NCBI GenBank assembly: GCA_033558025.1
Contig: JAUCEF010000007.1
Location: 992,001-1,056,000 of the forward strand
Direction of reading: 5' to 3'
From: Phytophthora sp. 'mugwort'
Taxonomy: Eukaryota > Oomycota > Peronosporomycetes > Peronosporales > Peronosporaceae
DNA length: 64,000 nucleotides
Numbering within the stretch: the stretch's first letter is position 1; the number at the start of each line of letters is the position of its first letter. Under the pieces are notes generated by a model that did not search any database, had not been told where the DNA came from, and was given only the letters and a program-made list of their open reading frames with translations. Shown one piece after another: positions 31,800 through 44,842 of the stretch. The translations under genes and the position numbers were made by a program.

Positions 31800-34133
31800 A
31801 GCAGAGGCAGCAACGTAGGACAGGGAGCGTGACAGGCACATAGTGAATATGTTGACGTCGCAGATTCAGGTCAACAGGTTCAGCGCTTACGGCACCAGCT
31901 GCAACCTCGGGATCGCGCAGCGATGATGGTAGAGCACGGTGTCCCAGCAATATTGAAACTGTATATTGACACAATCTAGGAAACGGATGTCATGGGCTTT
32001 CAACAAATGCGGTCTTAAACCTCTTTTTGCACGGCTCGCTTGTGAGAGGACTTTATGCCCGCAAGCCTCACCTCGCTTGGCTGGAGGGAATTATTGGCCC
32101 TGGGCTTAAGCTGAGACGGTTTTTCATACCGCAGGCATTATTTTGGCTTGGGATCAAGCGAGTCGTGTTTTCACCCCCTTTACGATTTAGGTGTAGTAAT
32201 TGCACATTCTACAAACTTAAGTGACTCCAGATAGTGGTAATAGTCACTTTCCAGCAGTTAATCCATAGGTGATTTGCCACGCTCTTCCGCCGGTCTCTCG
32301 CGGATCGCGAGCGTTCGGCGACACTGACCGATCCCAAACGTGAATCTCCAATGTAGAGTCAACTTACCCAGGTCGGTGTGCGCCACGTTGAAGCGCCGAC
32401 TGTAGACATCGGGCGTGTCCTTGCTCTCCTTCATGCCGCGAATGAGGAAGTGATACATGTACGTACTGGTACCGATCGCAAAGACATTTGTATTATAAGC
32501 TATTAACTATAGCGGGCACTTCCAATTCATGGCTTTATATTGGTAATATGAGGATCATGGCTCGGGGATCATAGATCAAAAGATGACGGCATTACTGGTA
32601 GATCTGTATGACCAGTGATCATTCAGCAGCCATATTTTTTAACATGCTCGTAGTTGGGCGCGATAATACCTTGAAGGTGTTTGTTAACATCACCACAATT
32701 ACATTTGCTTGGCCCAGCGTTCATAGTTAAATGCCTTAGTTACCAGCAATTACCACCGTCACCGTCACGGCGTCCGGGTACAACCTCCTCATTCATGACC
32801 ATCCAACTGAAATCTGAGGTGGGCCGTGAGCTTGCAATCGATCTTTAGATTCCTGGATCGACTTGCGGTTCGCCCTTAAATGGTACTGACTGTAACTATT
32901 TGGATATTAGTGCTCAGATTCCTGTAACACAACATTACTGCTGGTCGTAATCGGCGAGCGCGTTATTCATGTAGAGGCCACACCGTCATGTTCATGTCAA
33001 TAGGGTCGGCTCCACCAACCAAGGTTCACAAGAACAAGCGCCAGCACGATATGTTGCTATCCAAACTGGTGAGTTCAGTTTTATTCTCTCGATCAGCTTT
33101 TCTACTTGACAATATTCGAAAATTACTGTACTGATAATGACAGCACCCGAAAATGATATTGATGAGAAATCGCATATTTTATCAAATGCGATTTCTCATT
33201 GATATCGTTTTGTTATGAAAAAAAAAAAAGATGGACCAAAATATGATTTTAAAAAATCTACCACAAGCATAGCCGTAGCAGGCCGCGGGCCGAGAACATG
33301 GCTTGGAGTGGTGGGGTGAGGACTGTCGTTGAAAAACGGAGGATGACATGTCCGGGCTGGGATAACCGGTGGATTTCCTATCGATGATTGAAAAAAGCTG
33401 TCGCAACAGTCGAAAACTGAGCATGCGATACGCCGAAATTCCGCCGGTTACTCGCAGCGTCGGCAACACGTTTCAATCCCAGAATCCCATCCCCAGCTGT
33501 GCCACAAGGCGAACGGGTCAAGGCGAACGGGACATCTGTAGGCAACCGGTGTGTCCTTCGCTGGTAAGGTAAGGGACCCTTGCAGCTCGCCATCAGGCAC
33601 AGACAAACATGGCTTCCGAGACCGGCAATGAAAGACACCATAAAAGTGGTTTCCGCGCTGGGCATCAAAGCCTGTTGCAATTTCTGACAGGAGGTCTCGA
33701 ATCGACAGTAGATGCTAGTGGAGCTCGAAGAAAAAGACTACGATGAGGTCAGGTTCTCGGTGAGCAAACAGGGATTTGGGGGTCCGTCTCGAGGGCTGGC
33801 CTCCAAGTTGCCCTACCTATTCAACCAGCACATCGGAATGCACGATCTTCTGTCGGCAATCGTCAAAACGAGCGTAACACAGCATAATCGACGTAGCAAG
33901 CGTCGATATTCCCCGTGACAGTTTAACACTCGCCGTTGGTTCTTAATGAGAACTTCTCATCTTTCGGCTGCATCGCATCGATCCTGTCAACGGAAATTGT
34001 CGCCACCACGAAGCATTATCCAATCGGCAATGACTTCGACTGTAACGTTATTGCTGTTAACTTGCTTCGCAGCCTTCGGTCACACTTCCAATCCAACACG
34101 TTTTGTTATAAATTTTGTTGTATGGTGAAGCCT
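31800..34133. other. Intergenic stretch with possible gene scraps
   Basis: About 2.3 kb between the PPT gene and its pseudogene. The minus frame 32370-32458 reads MYHFLIRGMKESKDTPDVYS and is followed by a gtaagt donor-like site, so it could be the first exon of a lost or unrecognised gene. The plus frame 33712-33918 has a protein-like start but no recognisable domain. The rest is AT-rich. A 21-bp imperfect hairpin lies at 33155-33206, next to a poly-A run. Confidence 0.35.
33155..33206. repeat. Imperfect 21-bp inverted repeat, 10-base loop
   Basis: Arms 33155-33175 and 33186-33206 pair with two mismatches around tttatcaa-like loop sequence. It is AT-rich and followed by a run of A residues at about 33218-33229. 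It could be a MITE remnant or a transcript terminator hairpin; neither is proven. Confidence 0.7.
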
Positions 34134-34983
34134 TTAAGCCAACACGGGGAACATCCCAGGTGCTCATGTCGCTCACCTCCAGCAAGAAAAAATCAAACAG
34201 CAGGCAGTTTTGTGGCGTGTTGGGCACCTCGTAAAAGTGCAATCAACTAGCGTCTTAAGACCGTACAAGTCTTTTTTGTACTCTGCAGTGTATTCCATGT
34301 TGACAAGCGGCGACGGTACTGTATTTGCCGAGAACCGCGATCTGCCGTGGTGAGTGAAGATCCTCTTTTTTGCGGCTTGGATCTCCACTTGCCGTGCACA
34401 CGTAGTATCTGTACCACACTCCTGAAGGTTGGCAGGAACAGGTTGAATTTAAGCTAACTATCCAGTCAGCGGACGGATGATGCTTTTCACAAGGGGACTT
34501 GCCTTGAGAGCTTCTTGCTAATGGTCACCATCTTCACGAAATTCAGCTTTGATTTTTTATGGGCGAATCCGTTTCGTTCTGCTAAAGCTAAAACCATGGC
34601 GTAGGCCCCAGATCTTGCAGCTTAACGTGCGCAGACACAGCCTTCGCGGTCGTACTGATAAACGAATGCACGTTGTAGTCTTCCATCTCTTCGACCTCCC
34701 CACGAGCAACGAAACCACTATGGAGTGAGGAAGTGGTAGCTGGTGGCTTACGTAGCCATATCCTTAGAGAAATACCTCAACCCCGCATGATCGCCATCTG
34801 CACTTGGTTCGAGAGTGCTGTGCACCAAGCAAGCCTTCTGACAGAAGACGAGAGCAACATACGTGCGGCCTCGATCACGGCACGCCGTGAGAAGAACACG
34901 GACAGCATGGAGCTATTCGCAGCCTCATTTACAACATGAGATCCGACGACAGCAGCGGAGAGGAGAACACGGATAGAAAACAT
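34134..34983 (-). pseudogene. Decayed paralogue of the PPT-like gene
   Basis: The minus strand parallels the intact PPT-like gene from signal peptide to stop. The start MFSIRVLLSAAVVGSHVVNE mirrors MVSFRALFVAAATAVVGFAA. LSNQVQMAI is identical in both. The C-terminal part has MEYTAEYKKDLYGLKTL (intact gene: VEYTQDLYGLKTL) and NTPQNCLLFDF (intact: NVPHNCWLFDY). The end CCCCGTGTTGGCTTAA matches the intact 3' end. Frameshifts and stops lie between, and the middle with the nucleophile elbow is badly eroded. The catalytic His is Gln here. It sits 2.4 kb upstream in the same orientation, so it arose by tandem duplication. Confidence 0.85.
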
Positions 34984-35161
34984 CTTCCTGAGGACGAGAT
35001 TGCTAACAAAGTAGTAGGCAGATGCATCGGCGAGCTGTGTACAGCAACAAGAGCACTAATGAGTCGTGCCGATTGGTGCCCATTCGGTAGCTCTAGCCTT
35101 TCGACCACCGAGAAAGTATCCGCCGAAAGGACGCACTTAATCGCTTGCATTTAAGCCTTTC

Positions 35162-35169
35162 TCATTTTC
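35162..35169 (+). promoter_or_regulatory. Possible Inr core (TCATTTTC) of the giant gene
   Basis: TCATTTTC within tttcTCATTTTCaag matches the oomycete initiator core. It lies about 115 bp before the ATG at 35280 and after the alternative upstream ATG at 35145, supporting the later start. Confidence 0.35.
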
Positions 35170-35279
35170 AAGCGGTAATTCCGTTGCTCTATCCACGCAC
35201 TACAGTGTGCATTCATTGTCATCTCGAGGCGCCCGGACGTCAACCGAATCGTTGGATTTCTTGCGTGTTGTCCGTAACG

Positions 35280-38200
35280 ATGGGCGCTGAAGTTTCGAGA
35301 TATCTCGAGCACGATGCGCTTCAAAGCGACAATGGAGTGTTACTCGAGAACCAGTTGATACCGCATGGCAGCTCCGTCTCCAGTGTGCGGCGCACCAGTG
35401 CTGACGTCGCGAATCGCTCGCAGATGTTCGCGTTCTGCCAGCATTGGGACCTCATTCGCATCACGGAATTCCTGCGTTGGTACACAGACCTCGTCAAAGC
35501 CAAGAAAAAGAAAGCTACTGGTGACAACGACATGGATCTCGTAGTTCTTGCGGATACGTCGGATGTGCGTCAACAAGTTGACAGACTTTCAAAGGAAATT
35601 GCAGTTCTGGAAGGGCTTCTGACACAGTTAGAAGTTGAGATCGAGAGCGTCGACGTGGAGAAGAAAGATCCTGAAATTTCGAAGAGTGAACAGCTTGCCA
35701 ATAGTTTGGAGATGGAGGAAGCGTTGGTGGACGACTCCTATGCACCTCAAGAAGAGTTGATGACTAGAAAACACAAGGCCGAGAGGGAATTACGGGAGAA
35801 AGCTGTCGCTCTCCGCGATCTGAAGATGCATCTGCTTGGGTCTATCGAGGGCGTAGAGCTTCGAGAAATTGTACAGTGGCCGTTGTTTCTTAAAGCTGTG
35901 ACTCATGTTCATTTCCAGGAAACGATACAGTCCAGTATCCAGGCCAGTGCGGAGTGGCATCCCGCGTGCAAAGGCTTTGCTATGCAGCCTGAGGGTCGAG
36001 CAAGCTCGGCACTTGATGAATACAAAAAAGGCGACATTTTGTTGCCACCACCTGCAAAACACGAAATCGATGGACATACCGATGATAGTGCGAGTAGTTC
36101 AGCAGCTAGTGACGATGGTGAGGCTGATGAGGACGAAAAAGACGAAGAAGCAGGTGGAGAAAAGAGCGACAAAGTTGATACAGAAGAACCAACTGTTTCT
36201 GGCATTGAAGGCGAATACCAGCTTGGAATTACTGAACAAATCCCTAAAACTGTGGCGAATGAGGATGAAGACGCGGATGTTAGTGAAGAGGAAGAAGACA
36301 GTGAAAGTGAAGACGATGAGCCTGTCCATCCCATGAACTCAATTGCAAATAACGCTGAAGACGGGGAAAAACATCCACTAAGCGAGGTCAATTTAGCTGA
36401 GCATATCAGTGCAGAAACTAACGAAATGCCCTCCAATTGTCGTATAAAGGCTGAAGCGACAATGAAGAAACCTCGAGTAATAAAGCGCTCAATCCCGGAC
36501 TTGTTCAACGCATCCACGCGGAATCCGGTCTTTTTCGGGTATTCGTACGAGAAGCAGAAGAACCGAGTGGACGAAGTTTTAGAAAGCGAAAATGCGTCGA
36601 GAACAAGAGAAAGCTCGATCTTTGGTCTAAAGATTAAGTTTCAGAAGGACAAACTCGAGTCAATTCTTGCTTCTGAGAAGAGCAAACTTCAGATGCTGGC
36701 ACAGAAAGAGAGCAACCAACAAGTCAAGCGTGAGAAATATTGGGCTAAACGCCAAATCGACCTGGAACGAGCGAAAAAAGAGCTGGATCCAAACGATCTT
36801 TTCTTTCGGACACATGAGGCGCAAGATAAAAAGACAAGGGGACAGGAAGAATTCGAAGACAAGGAGTTACAACGACAGAAACAAAATATTCACACGAGAG
36901 TGAACGCAGCCGAGCAAGAATGTGCTCAATACATTGAGCAGGTTGCTGCTGTTCGCTATGCCGATCGGCCGCTGGGAGATGCAAGATTACAATTTCATGG
37001 ACAAGAATTAGAGCGATATGAACGAGAAATCAGTGCAGCCAAAAATGCTCTTGCCACGGCACAAGAGGAATATGTAGCGCTCACAACGTCGAAATTTCGT
37101 GTCGCTGGCCAAGAAGCAAAGCTCCGATCTCAAGTTTTGTATGCAGAGGGCCAAATCCAAACGCGGGAAAAGGAATTGGAAGGCATTTGCCGTCTCCTCG
37201 AGAACGAGCATTTCCTATTTGCCCGTGCGCAGGAAATGTTTGACAAGGAACAACTTTTCGTTCCTCTGTTTATCGCTCTAAATGCTGGAGACCCGGCGGT
37301 TGCACCAGCAAATGGAGTAAACTTTGCCTTTCAGTTAGTGGATCTTGCTGTCGTCTTGCTTGTAGGAGCTGCGAGCTGTTCAGTGACTGACAAGATTAAG
37401 CTTCTCTTTCAAATGTTTGCTCGAAGTAGTGGACGACCACAATCTGGTGCTAATACCATTCGGGTCCTCACCCTCGAGTCTCTCGTGGAAATTATCCGTC
37501 TAGTCTTCAGTGTACTCTCACGAATTGGAGATATACATCTTCCACGAGTTTGTACCCGATCTTTTCTGCAAGAGTTCGTGGAGCGAGAGTTTTTGAAGCT
37601 AAACAGTATCAACTCCGAGACGAATATGATGGAAATGACGTTACATGAATTTAAGAAATACTGCATCGAGACAATTGAGGGATCCAAGTATTTATGCGAA
37701 CTGCTTGGACACCCGTGGAAATACCAGCAACTTAGTCGCTTTGTTGTCCAGCATATGAGCGCAATCCACCAGTACCGACTAGGTTTGATCAACATTAACG
37801 ACTTGAAATACGCACTTGCTCGACAAATGACGCAGCCTCGCGAGGAATTATCACGATGGAAGAAAGCAATTATTCACGACCGAGCATTAGCAATGGGAGA
37901 AAATGATCCTCTGAAAACAGATTACTCTAAATACCTTCCAAAGCGCCGAGCCAAGTTACTCTCGAATGTTGTGCCTCTGGATCATGGCGGGTATCGCAAT
38001 TTATTGAATTATCGCCTGGAAGTCATCGTGCGTGCTGCCGTCAAATTACAGAGTAGTTGGCGTGCTAAGAGAGGTAGACAAGTCGCTCGACTGGCAGCCG
38101 AAAAACAGGCTTTTTACCACGCTCGTGGACTTGCTTTAGAAGAAGCTCGAGAAGCGATAGAGAAGGAATGGAGTGATCGAGACGCGAAACCTGCCCATAG

Positions 38201-41200
38201 TGTCGATAAAATGAAATTTGAGGCCAAAGTTCGAATGAAACAGGTGAAATTACGCACAAAAGGACATACATTTAATCGAGATCAAGTGCTGGCGCTCATG
38301 ACGGAAGAAGCAGTTCAAAATGCACAGAAAGAGGTTGAGAACCGGTTCCGCGAAATGGAAGAAGAGCTCGGTTATCTAAGCCACGCAGAGGCACTGCAAT
38401 TACCTCACGCAGACGTGGAATATCTCAAGCCTGAAATTGCCACGGGGCTTGTCGCCCACCTCGTTCGTGCCAAACAAGAGTCCCAATTGGTAGACAATAT
38501 GCTGAAAACTATTGCTGACAATGAAGAAAAAGCACGACAGAAAGCGCGAGCTAAAAAGCACAAACATGACGGATCCAACGATCCAACTCCACCAGTTCCA
38601 GAGACAGATGCGAGTGAAGAAGTCGAGAAACATTTCGTTGACAAAGAAGTTTTGGCAGCCCGTGACTTCCGAGCAAATTCACGAAAGGAAAACATGCTGC
38701 ACTGTCGCTTCCCACCGGAATTGTACTCGAGTGGGTTTACAGTTGATGAGCTTTCGCTACAAATGACACTTGCATTTCCAGACCCACCGCTCCGTACGCT
38801 GCAAGATCGACTCAAACAAGTCTGCGAGGGCATGACCGACTTTAAACTGGCTGAATTTCGACAGGAATTGCCATCCAAACGCCATATTTGTGACTACGCA
38901 ACTGCATTTCGCCGCTTTGACGGATCGTACGATTCGGAAGCCATGGAAAGCGACTTGTACGACCATTTCCGGATTATTCGCGGTTCGTCACAGCTCGCTT
39001 CGGCTTTGATCAGCATTGCAGAAAGCGATTTGGAGTTCGGTTTGACGCAGAAACTACTAAATTCGATCCAACAAGAGAACGAGCAAATTTTGACTCAAAT
39101 GGTAACTTCTGAGTGCCAAAAACTAGCAAACGAAAATGCTTTAATGATGGCCAATAAATTGATTCGCATGGGGTATCAGAGCGAAATTGAAACGCAGGAA
39201 ATGCAACACAATGAAGAGGACAATCAGCAGCATGTTGATCCGAGTAGTTTATTCCTGCAGAAAGAGAGGCACACGTTAGAACAGCGACGCAAGAAAGCGC
39301 TTGAAGCGCATCAGCGGCTTGTCGAGGCGATGAAAGCTTGGAAAGAAGCCGAGTGGTCTCTCTTGGAGACGGAGAAAACCCAACTGCGAATTAGTCCATC
39401 GTACCCTGTTTCACCAGCACATCGAACAAAATGGAGTGAACGTTTTCAGAACGCTCTGCGTCTCGGTGAAGCCGATTCGGAGCAAATCCAAGCGAAATAC
39501 ACGGAAATCCTACAGATTTGCCAGGATTTCATCGAAACGGCGAGTGCCATTGCACGTGTACTCGTCCGGGAGTTTTATTTGCCACTTCGCGAAAAATCCA
39601 TTCTTCCTGTTACGGAATCTCCAATAGATGGTCGGAAAGACAATATTCGCACAACATGTCGACTAAAATATGAAGCCCATGACATCCTCTTTAAACTATG
39701 CACGGATGATCATGGACGCTTTGAAAACTCGCACGAATACGCCGCGAAAGGTGGAGGTCACGAAATTCGGAACTCGGCCATTTATCTTCGAGAACTTAAT
39801 GGCTATGGGAACATTCGCGTGCCGTTGCAGTGCACTGTCGACTCTCAAGGATTTCGTGTATTGTGTTCGTCCAAAATCCCGATCGAAGTCGTCGCATGGA
39901 CTGAATCTGGAGATATTCAACGCGTTTCCAAGCAGCTTGTTCACGGGAGTGACAATCGTGGCAAGACGGTGACTTCCCAGAACAAGGAACTTGACGAAGC
40001 TTTAGCTAGTGTCGCTAGTCGGCTTAACCTTAGTCGTCATAGTGCGCGAGGCTACCAGGATCTCACCTCAAGGAGCCTGCATGCAGCGGCTGACATGTTA
40101 GGTTACCTTAACGGGGAGAAACAGCTCGTTGTTGTGAATTTTGCACGAGCTATGCCACCTGAAGACCCTGACGTTACGCTCCACTTGCTGCAGTCAACTC
40201 GAGGTATGAGTATCATGTGGCGCCAGCTTCGTCCAGAACTAGTAAGAAGCTTCAAGATGCCTCTCTCTCCGGATGCCTTATCATCGTTAACATATCGTAC
40301 CCCAGACTGGCAGACGCAAGCTCTTGGCGTAGAAGAGGCGACCAAATATCTCGTCAAAGATGTCATTCCGTTGTTTGCCGTCAAATTATCGCAGCAACCG
40401 GATTATTTCGACTCACCTGGGTTTGATCTCGTTAAGGAAATGCATCGACACGGGATCAATGTGCGTCATCTCGGTCTGTTGCGTGCCCAATTTCTATTCC
40501 CGTTGACAGGGACTGCTACGTTGCAGTACTCGACTGCAGAGATTCAAACCTCGCAGGACTTTACACGAGAGTTGGATCGAGGTTCGCAAGTATATATTAA
40601 CGGGCTAATTAGTACCGTCAGTCGAGATCCTAGTCATCGCTTTAATGCGACGTGTATCACGCTTACAACTCCTCACATGGGCGACTCGATCCAGAATGTC
40701 GTGGTCTATGGAGGTCGATTGGACTGTCGAGAGCGGTCGTCCACTATACGGCGCTTTCTACTGGGAGAAATGGTGGCGCGGACATTCAAGAACCTCGTGC
40801 GTCATTTCATGCGACAAGCTGCCAAGACGAACTCGACGGGTCTGACACCGACGCTGCATAAGCAGCTTTTGATTCAGTCGCTGAATCTGCTCAGTGGAAG
40901 TCGAAAAGGCAGTGAAACATTCTGGAAAACGCATATTTTTCATGGAACTCGTACTCGATTCGGCCTGAGAGCAGTGTCTGAAGTCGACAAGCAAAACTTA
41001 CGACGAAAACTTCTCCCTGTCCTCGAGTTTATTGTCCGTAGAGTGACTCAGATGATGGCAATTCCGATCACTTCGCTTTGCTTGGAGCGTGTGGCCCAAC
41101 TTCCAGATTGCTACACGTTCGTTCTGGACGATTTGTCGCCTTCTGGAGACTTTTATCGCGTCAAACACAACGTGTCGATGCTGTATTTCTCCATGGCGTC

Positions 41201-44200
41201 TCTATTACTGCTCCAAGCGACAATAAAACAAGCCAAATCGTACAAACAACTCATTGTCTCCGACGAGCCCACTGGCTATTGGCCACTATGCGACCGTCGA
41301 GGAACATTTGAGCCAACAAACCTCGGCTCTTATGGCGCCGAGTTTCGAGGCACGTATCTTCCTGGCTGCATTCTTGAGGGTGATGGTCCGATACTGAATG
41401 CCGACATGAATCGATCTCTGGAGCTTCGAAAGGCCTCGCGTAGTTATGTTCAATTTCCCTACGACAAACGATTTTATCCGGATCGTGTGGATTCCTACGT
41501 GTCATTCGAAGCTTGGTGTCGTTGTGATGGCCACGAAAGTACACGGCGAGTGGTGTTGACTCTTGGACGTTTTTGTATCAGTGCGTTAAAGGCAAATGTC
41601 TGGGCGTTTAGTATCAATGTGAAGAGTATCGACATCTTAGTATTTGGATCAAAAGTAGTGATAGGAAAATGGACTCACTTGGTCGGGACGTATGATGGGA
41701 CAATCCTACGGTTCTACGTCGATGGATTACTCCAGAATGAAGTCCAAGTGGAAAGCGTTGTCGACTTGGAACTCCAAAAGCGAGAAGCCATCATGGCAAA
41801 AACTCGGGAAGATATTGCCGATCTTGAAGATGAAGCGAAAGGATTGTGTTTCAGAGAGATTGAGCGAGAAACGAAGCTATTTTTCGCAAGTAAAGAAGGT
41901 AAACGCCAACTTCAAACGATCACCACGAAATTGCTTGAGGAACACGATTTTCGAGTTCGATTGTCTCGAAACGCGACTGCGAATGGTGCAGCTGGTGATG
42001 ACAAGCCGCTGGCACCACCGTCCGGTTCTCCAATGAAAAAAGATGCGGGCCCTGTTTTAGTTAAAAAAGACGTCTCTAAAGTTTCACGCACCGACTTTGA
42101 ACCACTTGCAAAGAAACAAATTCTTCGCGAAAAGTTTGATGCCAAGTGGCTGCTCGTTTCTGCAGAGTTTAAAGCAATGAGAGAACGAGTCAACTTGAAA
42201 ATTCAGCGAGAGCTTGACGAGCAGGCCAACCAAGAAACGCGCCAGCTACGTATTGGGTGTCTGTCCTCAGCCCGGCGACGAGATGGAAAGTACTTTTTTC
42301 ATGGAAATATCGCTCACGTTGCGTACTACAACGGGAAGATGCTGAGTCGAGATGAGGTCAATGCTCACTACGTCATGGGCACTCGTGATCGTGCTCAGGA
42401 GTCCGACCACCTCTTTGCGCTCGCCTCGAGTCGATTTTCGCGCGCGCTCGAGTACGCACCGGATGACAAACGGATGTTGGAAATATTTGCCGAGAATATT
42501 TGCGCATCACTTAAATATGACTTGGAACACCAACATGCCCGGGAGATTTACAAGAAAAAAGTCCGGTGTGGCCTTATGCCATTCATCGCGACGGAAAATG
42601 CGCACGGTATCGCTGAAATCGTGAAAAATCTGCCTCGAGAGCCAATTTTCAGTGATTTGTTCGTGCTCTGCTACCACAGTTTACTGAAAATCCAGCCGAG
42701 TTATTTCCAAGCTACCGAGTCGGAGCAATGTCGACTCGCACTTCCAGAGCTTGGGCGGATGCCATTTGCTTTCTTCTTGGGGTCACGAGCAGCAGATTCG
42801 CTGGTTAATATCATGAGTTGGTACGACCACACGGACGACGAGGACGCTATTATATCGACTTTCGCAGATATCATTTGCAAAGTACTCGTCGAGTTCCCAG
42901 CATTTTATGGAGATCACCTGACCGATATGATTTGGCTGCGCGAATTGCGAAACCCCAAGGCGGTTGTCTACTTTGTGCTATCAGTGGAATCGAGTGAAGA
43001 TGCTCGGAAGATTGAACTCAAAGACGTGCTTGACATTTCTGAAGAAGATATGGATTTGATTACGAAAAATAATCGGTTCTGTACTGGTTTACTGCTTGCT
43101 CATTGTTTTCGCGTATCTGACGCTAGTATGCGGCGGATTGCGTTCTGCTGTTCGCAACTTGAGGAGCTCGACATATCGTACTGTACGTTAATTACGGACC
43201 TCGGACTCGCAGCGGTGGGGAAGTATTGTCATCAACTGGTACGCTTAAGGATGGCGCATTGCTCTCAAATTCGAGACGTTGGAGTCGAAGCAATTGTGCG
43301 CACAAACCTAAAACTTGAGGAACTGTCGCTTAGTTTCTGTGAGAAAATCACCGATCGATGTTTTCTCGCAATTGGCAAATCCTGTTCCGGTTTGACAGCA
43401 ATAGACGTTGAACTCTGTGCCCAGCTCGGCAATACCGCGATGAAGTACCTGGCAACAATGCTGCCGAATCCAACCAAGTTGCGGAGTCTCCATATTGGTG
43501 GATGTCGACGTATCGGAGATGAAGGGTTACTGGAAATCTTTAAAGTGTGCACGGGACTCGAGCACGTGAACCTTCGCCTTTGCGACAAGGTCACAGATTT
43601 CTCGGTACGATTCCTCACTCATAACTGTCTCGAGCTTAAGAATCTGAATGTGGAGGAGTTGGACGCGCTATCATATAAAATCTTCGTATTCGACCAAGAA
43701 GGCGACGGCCGCGGCGTTGTGGACAAGAATTTGCTACTAAAGATGAAATCACTCAATCTTGCAGGTTGCACTGGTTTAAACGATTTATCTCTTGGCCATT
43801 TGGGGCACCGAGCCAAGGCAATTCAATCGCTAAATGTTTCGGCGTGCACAGAGGTAACGGATCAAGGGCTTTTGTGGCTTTTCGATGATATGCTGGACCA
43901 TTCAGTAGGGGGCACACACCTTACACATATCGATGTAAGCTACTGTCCGAACTTGACAGCTAGTGGGGTCCACAAAGTGGTGCTCCGTTGCCCAGCTCTC
44001 GTGTCCCTTAGCTTGTCTGGGTGCACACATTTGAGTGACGCAAATATCATTGATATTATCAATTCCTGCGCGAAACTTGTCACGTTGGAGCTGGCATTTT
44101 GCCGCGAGCTTACTGACAGCGTGTTGTACGCTATCGCCAAGCACTTGAGTCTGGAAGCATTAAACTTGTCGCGATGCGTTCGTGTTACTGATGACGGAAT

Positions 44201-44657
44201 GCTCGAAATTGCCGGACAATCGTCTATTCTTCGCCGACTAAACGTGTCTGCCTGTAAGAAACTCAGTGAAAAAACCTTGGCTGCTTTGCTGGAAGGATGC
44301 CGACTACTGGAAGAAATAGACGTCACGCATTGCCCATTCTTTTCGCCGGAAATGCTTGCCATATTCGCCAAGCGGAAGGTTAAAGTAACGTGCCGGAAGC
44401 TGGAAGAGATTAAAGTCACCAATGCAGTGGACGCACTGGAGTCAAAAGAGCAGCAAGAACGAGAAGAAGCAGAGAAACAGCAGCAAAATGAAATGAGTTC
44501 CGAGGCATTGCGCTATATGACTCCAGAACGTCGAGCCAAGTACGCAAAGACGTTTCTTGCTGCCAAACCTGGATCTACCATAGTATTGACTGACGTGAAG
44601 AAGGCGTCATCGAATAATTTACCACCGGTAGTGAGAAGAAGTGAAAATGAAGAATAA
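35280..44657 (+). CDS. Giant multidomain protein: coiled coil, IQ, CLU-like, LamG-like, LRR (3,125 residues)
   Basis: This is a single uninterrupted frame of 9.4 kb. The protein starts MGAEVSRYL, a plausible N-myristoylation signal (Gly2, Ser6). Residues about 250-350 are very acidic. Residues about 400-800 are coiled coil. An IQ-like motif ([20 protein letters not shown]) lies near 920. From about 1540 to 1745 the sequence resembles the CLU/eIF3-p135 domain: [42 protein letters not shown] and [15 protein letters not shown] LamG/concanavalin-like unit follows at about 2080-2160 ([21 protein letters not shown]). The C-terminal third (about 2600-3030) has a dozen or more AMN1-type Cys-containing LRRs such as [20 protein letters not shown]. 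No membrane segment or signal peptide was seen. The function is unknown; a scaffold role is an inference. Confidence 0.85.
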   Translation: MGAEVSRYLEHDALQSDNGVLLENQLIPHGSSVSSVRRTSADVANRSQMFAFCQHWDLIRITEFLRWYTDLVKAKKKKATGDNDMDLVVLADTSDVRQQVDRLSKEIAVLEGLLTQLEVEIESVDVEKKDPEISKSEQLANSLEMEEALVDDSYAPQEELMTRKHKAERELREKAVALRDLKMHLLGSIEGVELREIVQWPLFLKAVTHVHFQETIQSSIQASAEWHPACKGFAMQPEGRASSALDEYKKGDILLPPPAKHEIDGHTDDSASSSAASDDGEADEDEKDEEAGGEKSDKVDTEEPTVSGIEGEYQLGITEQIPKTVANEDEDADVSEEEEDSESEDDEPVHPMNSIANNAEDGEKHPLSEVNLAEHISAETNEMPSNCRIKAEATMKKPRVIKRSIPDLFNASTRNPVFFGYSYEKQKNRVDEVLESENASRTRESSIFGLKIKFQKDKLESILASEKSKLQMLAQKESNQQVKREKYWAKRQIDLERAKKELDPNDLFFRTHEAQDKKTRGQEEFEDKELQRQKQNIHTRVNAAEQECAQYIEQVAAVRYADRPLGDARLQFHGQELERYEREISAAKNALATAQEEYVALTTSKFRVAGQEAKLRSQVLYAEGQIQTREKELEGICRLLENEHFLFARAQEMFDKEQLFVPLFIALNAGDPAVAPANGVNFAFQLVDLAVVLLVGAASCSVTDKIKLLFQMFARSSGRPQSGANTIRVLTLESLVEIIRLVFSVLSRIGDIHLPRVCTRSFLQEFVEREFLKLNSINSETNMMEMTLHEFKKYCIETIEGSKYLCELLGHPWKYQQLSRFVVQHMSAIHQYRLGLININDLKYALARQMTQPREELSRWKKAIIHDRALAMGENDPLKTDYSKYLPKRRAKLLSNVVPLDHGGYRNLLNYRLEVIVRAAVKLQSSWRAKRGRQVARLAAEKQAFYHARGLALEEAREAIEKEWSDRDAKPAHSVDKMKFEAKVRMKQVKLRTKGHTFNRDQVLALMTEEAVQNAQKEVENRFREMEEELGYLSHAEALQLPHADVEYLKPEIATGLVAHLVRAKQESQLVDNMLKTIADNEEKARQKARAKKHKHDGSNDPTPPVPETDASEEVEKHFVDKEVLAARDFRANSRKENMLHCRFPPELYSSGFTVDELSLQMTLAFPDPPLRTLQDRLKQVCEGMTDFKLAEFRQELPSKRHICDYATAFRRFDGSYDSEAMESDLYDHFRIIRGSSQLASALISIAESDLEFGLTQKLLNSIQQENEQILTQMVTSECQKLANENALMMANKLIRMGYQSEIETQEMQHNEEDNQQHVDPSSLFLQKERHTLEQRRKKALEAHQRLVEAMKAWKEAEWSLLETEKTQLRISPSYPVSPAHRTKWSERFQNALRLGEADSEQIQAKYTEILQICQDFIETASAIARVLVREFYLPLREKSILPVTESPIDGRKDNIRTTCRLKYEAHDILFKLCTDDHGRFENSHEYAAKGGGHEIRNSAIYLRELNGYGNIRVPLQCTVDSQGFRVLCSSKIPIEVVAWTESGDIQRVSKQLVHGSDNRGKTVTSQNKELDEALASVASRLNLSRHSARGYQDLTSRSLHAAADMLGYLNGEKQLVVVNFARAMPPEDPDVTLHLLQSTRGMSIMWRQLRPELVRSFKMPLSPDALSSLTYRTPDWQTQALGVEEATKYLVKDVIPLFAVKLSQQPDYFDSPGFDLVKEMHRHGINVRHLGLLRAQFLFPLTGTATLQYSTAEIQTSQDFTRELDRGSQVYINGLISTVSRDPSHRFNATCITLTTPHMGDSIQNVVVYGGRLDCRERSSTIRRFLLGEMVARTFKNLVRHFMRQAAKTNSTGLTPTLHKQLLIQSLNLLSGSRKGSETFWKTHIFHGTRTRFGLRAVSEVDKQNLRRKLLPVLEFIVRRVTQMMAIPITSLCLERVAQLPDCYTFVLDDLSPSGDFYRVKHNVSMLYFSMASLLLLQATIKQAKSYKQLIVSDEPTGYWPLCDRRGTFEPTNLGSYGAEFRGTYLPGCILEGDGPILNADMNRSLELRKASRSYVQFPYDKRFYPDRVDSYVSFEAWCRCDGHESTRRVVLTLGRFCISALKANVWAFSINVKSIDILVFGSKVVIGKWTHLVGTYDGTILRFYVDGLLQNEVQVESVVDLELQKREAIMAKTREDIADLEDEAKGLCFREIERETKLFFASKEGKRQLQTITTKLLEEHDFRVRLSRNATANGAAGDDKPLAPPSGSPMKKDAGPVLVKKDVSKVSRTDFEPLAKKQILREKFDAKWLLVSAEFKAMRERVNLKIQRELDEQANQETRQLRIGCLSSARRRDGKYFFHGNIAHVAYYNGKMLSRDEVNAHYVMGTRDRAQESDHLFALASSRFSRALEYAPDDKRMLEIFAENICASLKYDLEHQHAREIYKKKVRCGLMPFIATENAHGIAEIVKNLPREPIFSDLFVLCYHSLLKIQPSYFQATESEQCRLALPELGRMPFAFFLGSRAADSLVNIMSWYDHTDDEDAIISTFADIICKVLVEFPAFYGDHLTDMIWLRELRNPKAVVYFVLSVESSEDARKIELKDVLDISEEDMDLITKNNRFCTGLLLAHCFRVSDASMRRIAFCCSQLEELDISYCTLITDLGLAAVGKYCHQLVRLRMAHCSQIRDVGVEAIVRTNLKLEELSLSFCEKITDRCFLAIGKSCSGLTAIDVELCAQLGNTAMKYLATMLPNPTKLRSLHIGGCRRIGDEGLLEIFKVCTGLEHVNLRLCDKVTDFSVRFLTHNCLELKNLNVEELDALSYKIFVFDQEGDGRGVVDKNLLLKMKSLNLAGCTGLNDLSLGHLGHRAKAIQSLNVSACTEVTDQGLLWLFDDMLDHSVGGTHLTHIDVSYCPNLTASGVHKVVLRCPALVSLSLSGCTHLSDANIIDIINSCAKLVTLELAFCRELTDSVLYAIAKHLSLEALNLSRCVRVTDDGMLEIAGQSSILRRLNVSACKKLSEKTLAALLEGCRLLEEIDVTHCPFFSPEMLAIFAKRKVKVTCRKLEEIKVTNAVDALESKEQQEREEAEKQQQNEMSSEALRYMTPERRAKYAKTFLAAKPGSTIVLTDVKKASSNNLPPVVRRSENEE

Positions 44658-44842
44658 AACTTTTTAGATTCGTAAACGGATGTGGTTTATGATTTATATT
44701 TAAAGAAATCTACTTCTAATCTGTCGCTGTAACAATCCGTGTGTTGTAACTAAACGTGAAACGGATGTAGTCTTTATTTAAGTCAAGAGTCGATTTTTTG
44801 TACTCTTTCTTTAGTCGCTGGAGTGCTACTCGTAAGATAAGC

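Noticed and set aside
35909..36517. 202-codon minus-strand Ser-rich frame
   Set aside because: It is a mirror of the acidic Glu/Asp-rich segment of the giant protein; Ser codons are the complement of that bias.
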